NCBI RefSeq assembly: GCF_024139115.2
Contig: NC_085141.1
Coordinates: 245,821,047 to 245,885,046 of the forward strand
Source of the DNA: Armigeres subalbatus
Lineage: Eukaryota; Arthropoda; Insecta; Diptera; Culicidae
Length of the DNA: 64,000 nt
Direction: 5' to 3'
A program made the position numbers and the translations under genes. Below the pieces are notes generated by a model, which had not been told where the DNA came from, made no database searches, and worked only from the letters and a program-made list of their open reading frames with translations. Below, in pieces: positions 62,992 through 64,000 of this stretch (position 1 is its first letter; each line of letters starts with the position of its first letter).

Positions 62992-63308
62992 AAAGTGGTT
63001 ACCTCCAATACATTTTTCAAATCAATATCTTCCACATAACGTACATATTCACATATGAGTTTCCATAACATTGTAAATTAACGTCCAAGTCGGGTGGTTT
63101 AATCCCCGGAAATAGGCAATTAACTTTGATTGAACCCAACTTATGATTTTTTGAATTGACCAGTAAATCAGTGAACGATGGAAATTTTACGAGTGTTATG
63201 TCTGATTGTCTGTGGTATAAGTATGAAGAAGAATGTAATTGGACTTAATTTGATTATAAGAAGAGAATTAATAAAAAGATAATATCTGACGATGATATGG
63301 AAATGCTA

Positions 63309-63438
63309 ATATCTCGCTTAACTTTTCAAAAGGACCTGAAATTTTTTTTCATGAATTAATTTGAATATTGCAATCAACATTTAAATTAATTCATGAAAAA
63401 TTTTTACTTAGGTCCTTTTGAAAAGTTAAGCGAGATAT
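63309..63438. mobile_element. 130-bp hairpin MITE with ATATCTCGCTTAAC termini
   Basis: ATATCTCGCTTAACTTTTCA followed by AAAGGACCT is repeated inverted as AGGTCCTTTTGAAAAGTTAA and GCGAGATAT. Inner arms ATGAATTAATTTGAAT / ATTTAAATTAATTCAT also pair, leaving a loop of about 12 bases. No longer target duplication is evident. Confidence 0.85.
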
Positions 63439-63660
63439 CATCTTCCAAACTTAGACGTACATGTTCATGATAGAATTAGAGGCGAAAGTATAGAATTGAT
63501 AGTTCCGTAAGTATACGGCAGGCATGAAGAATGTTTTTATAGAAGTCGATTTGAAAGCGAGCGGAGGGCAATATTTGTGATGGCACATATCGCACGACCT
63601 TCCTTCTGCCAAACTCCCGTATGAAGGGGGAGGGAAGAATATCAGTGTGGAAGCCGATAT

Positions 63661-63800
63661 CTAGACTAACATTTGAAAAGGGCGTAACAGTCAAAATTTA
63701 TTCCTTCTGATTCTTCGTCTACGTATAAAGTTATATATGTGGACGAAGAATCAGAAGGAATAAATTTTGGCTGTTACGCCCTTTTCAAATATTGGTCTAG
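63661..63800. mobile_element. 140-bp near-perfect hairpin MITE, CTAGAC(C/T)AACATTTG family
   Basis: CTAGACTAACATTTGAAAAG, GGCGTAACAGTCAAAATTTA and TTCCTTCTGATTCTTCGTC pair with the mirrored right half, leaving about 18 bases of loop. ATAT flanks both ends (63,657-63,660 and 63,801-63,804). It shares termini with the 1.9-kb element at 60,471-62,350. Confidence 0.9.
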
Positions 63801-64000
63801 ATATATCTCCACTGGCTGCTGGAGAAGCTAGTGAATCTAATGCTGAAGGTGAATCAAATTTTGTCCACAATATGTTTGTACTTTGTACGTTGGAAAATAA
63901 TACCAGTCAGCCAACTGTTACTATTCGCAAAAATTTGTATAGTGTGTGTACCTCGACTTACAACTAAGTAAGTTTGGCAACGGTTTCTATTTGATGTAAG

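Larger units (their letters stand above)
59975..63135. repeat. cluster of inverted tRNA-like repeats, flanked by a 12-bp repeat
   Basis: Block T (about 228 bp, TGTTATGGAAACTCATATG to ACGCATAGTCAAATCA) occurs at about 59,974-60,187 and 62,359-62,586, and inverted at about 62,848-63,075. Block B (about 260 bp) follows T at 60,188-60,450 and is inverted at 62,587-62,847. The end of B recurs inverted at 63,090-63,135. The T copies look identical and the B copies differ at about three bases. CCAACTTATGAT occurs at 59,963-59,974 and 63,136-63,147. A later 1.9-kb TIR element sits inside. Confidence 0.8.
63148..64000. other. gene-free end of window with two hairpin MITEs
   Basis: AT-rich sequence holds the hairpins at 63,309-63,438 and 63,661-63,800. 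No gene is recognised; frames at 63,476 and 63,767 overlap MITE ends. Confidence 0.45.

Noticed and set aside
1..64000. Endogenous non-retroviral virus sequence, common in mosquitoes
   Set aside because: I looked for RNA-virus polymerase, capsid-like or glycoprotein-like motifs in all frames and recognised none. All polymerase motifs found belong to LINEs or the BEL element.

Overview
The window looks like accessory, repeat-dominated chromosome of a mosquito, most likely a culicine such as Aedes. This rests on the repeat inventory rather than on a database match. It holds Jockey-, R1-, RTE-like and BEL/Pao-type retroelement remnants, tRNA-derived SINEs, many TA-flanked MITEs, AT-rich spacers, and one intron-split invertebrate-type (i-type) lysozyme gene. 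There are two assembly gaps (1,519-1,543 and 29,994-30,049). I see no prokaryotic features, no CRISPR array and no sequence I recognise as a non-retroviral virus.

Layout. 0.1-13.5 kb: degenerate minisatellites (a CAATCAAGCAACC array split by an antisense RTE-like retrotransposon; TTGGAATTCC-like arrays; ATTCGGGCG arrays) plus SINE and reverse-transcriptase scraps. 13.5-29.6 kb: one deeply nested block. A ZBED-like hAT transposon is split by a tRNA-SINE; the SINE by an antisense non-LTR retrotransposon (family C); family C by a 1.5-kb insert with a 9-bp duplication and by an 11.2-kb TA-flanked terminal-inverted-repeat element. That element carries several MITEs and another retrotransposon (family D), which is split by a 0.7-kb TIR element and by an R1-like element with a 14-bp target duplication. 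30-38.9 kb: an antisense BEL/Pao pol region split by a nearly full-length antisense RTE-like element (family A), itself split by a sense family B copy. 38.9-45.4 kb: MITEs, a tRNA-like SINE, a GAGAAGTGA array, and a ~130-bp satellite that flips orientation in the middle.

45.5-46.1 kb holds the only credible host gene: the last two exons and polyA signal of an i-type lysozyme. 47.0-49.1 kb is a sense family A copy whose missing 3' part may be at 57.4-57.9 kb. Between them lies an antisense Jockey-type element (49.4-56.4 kb) split by a 3.5-kb TIR element, which is split by a hAT-type element (53.6-55.4 kb, perfect 8-bp duplication) whose core is a minisatellite. 58-64 kb: RNase H and SINE fragments, AT-rich sequence, then a cluster of inverted repeats (60.0-63.1 kb) with three apparently identical tRNA-like copies, and two hairpin MITEs.

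Almost nothing here works together as a pathway. The value of the window is the insertion stratigraphy: target-site duplications and reading frames that rejoin across insertions give a relative order of events. All comparisons were made by eye; family names are tentative where stated.
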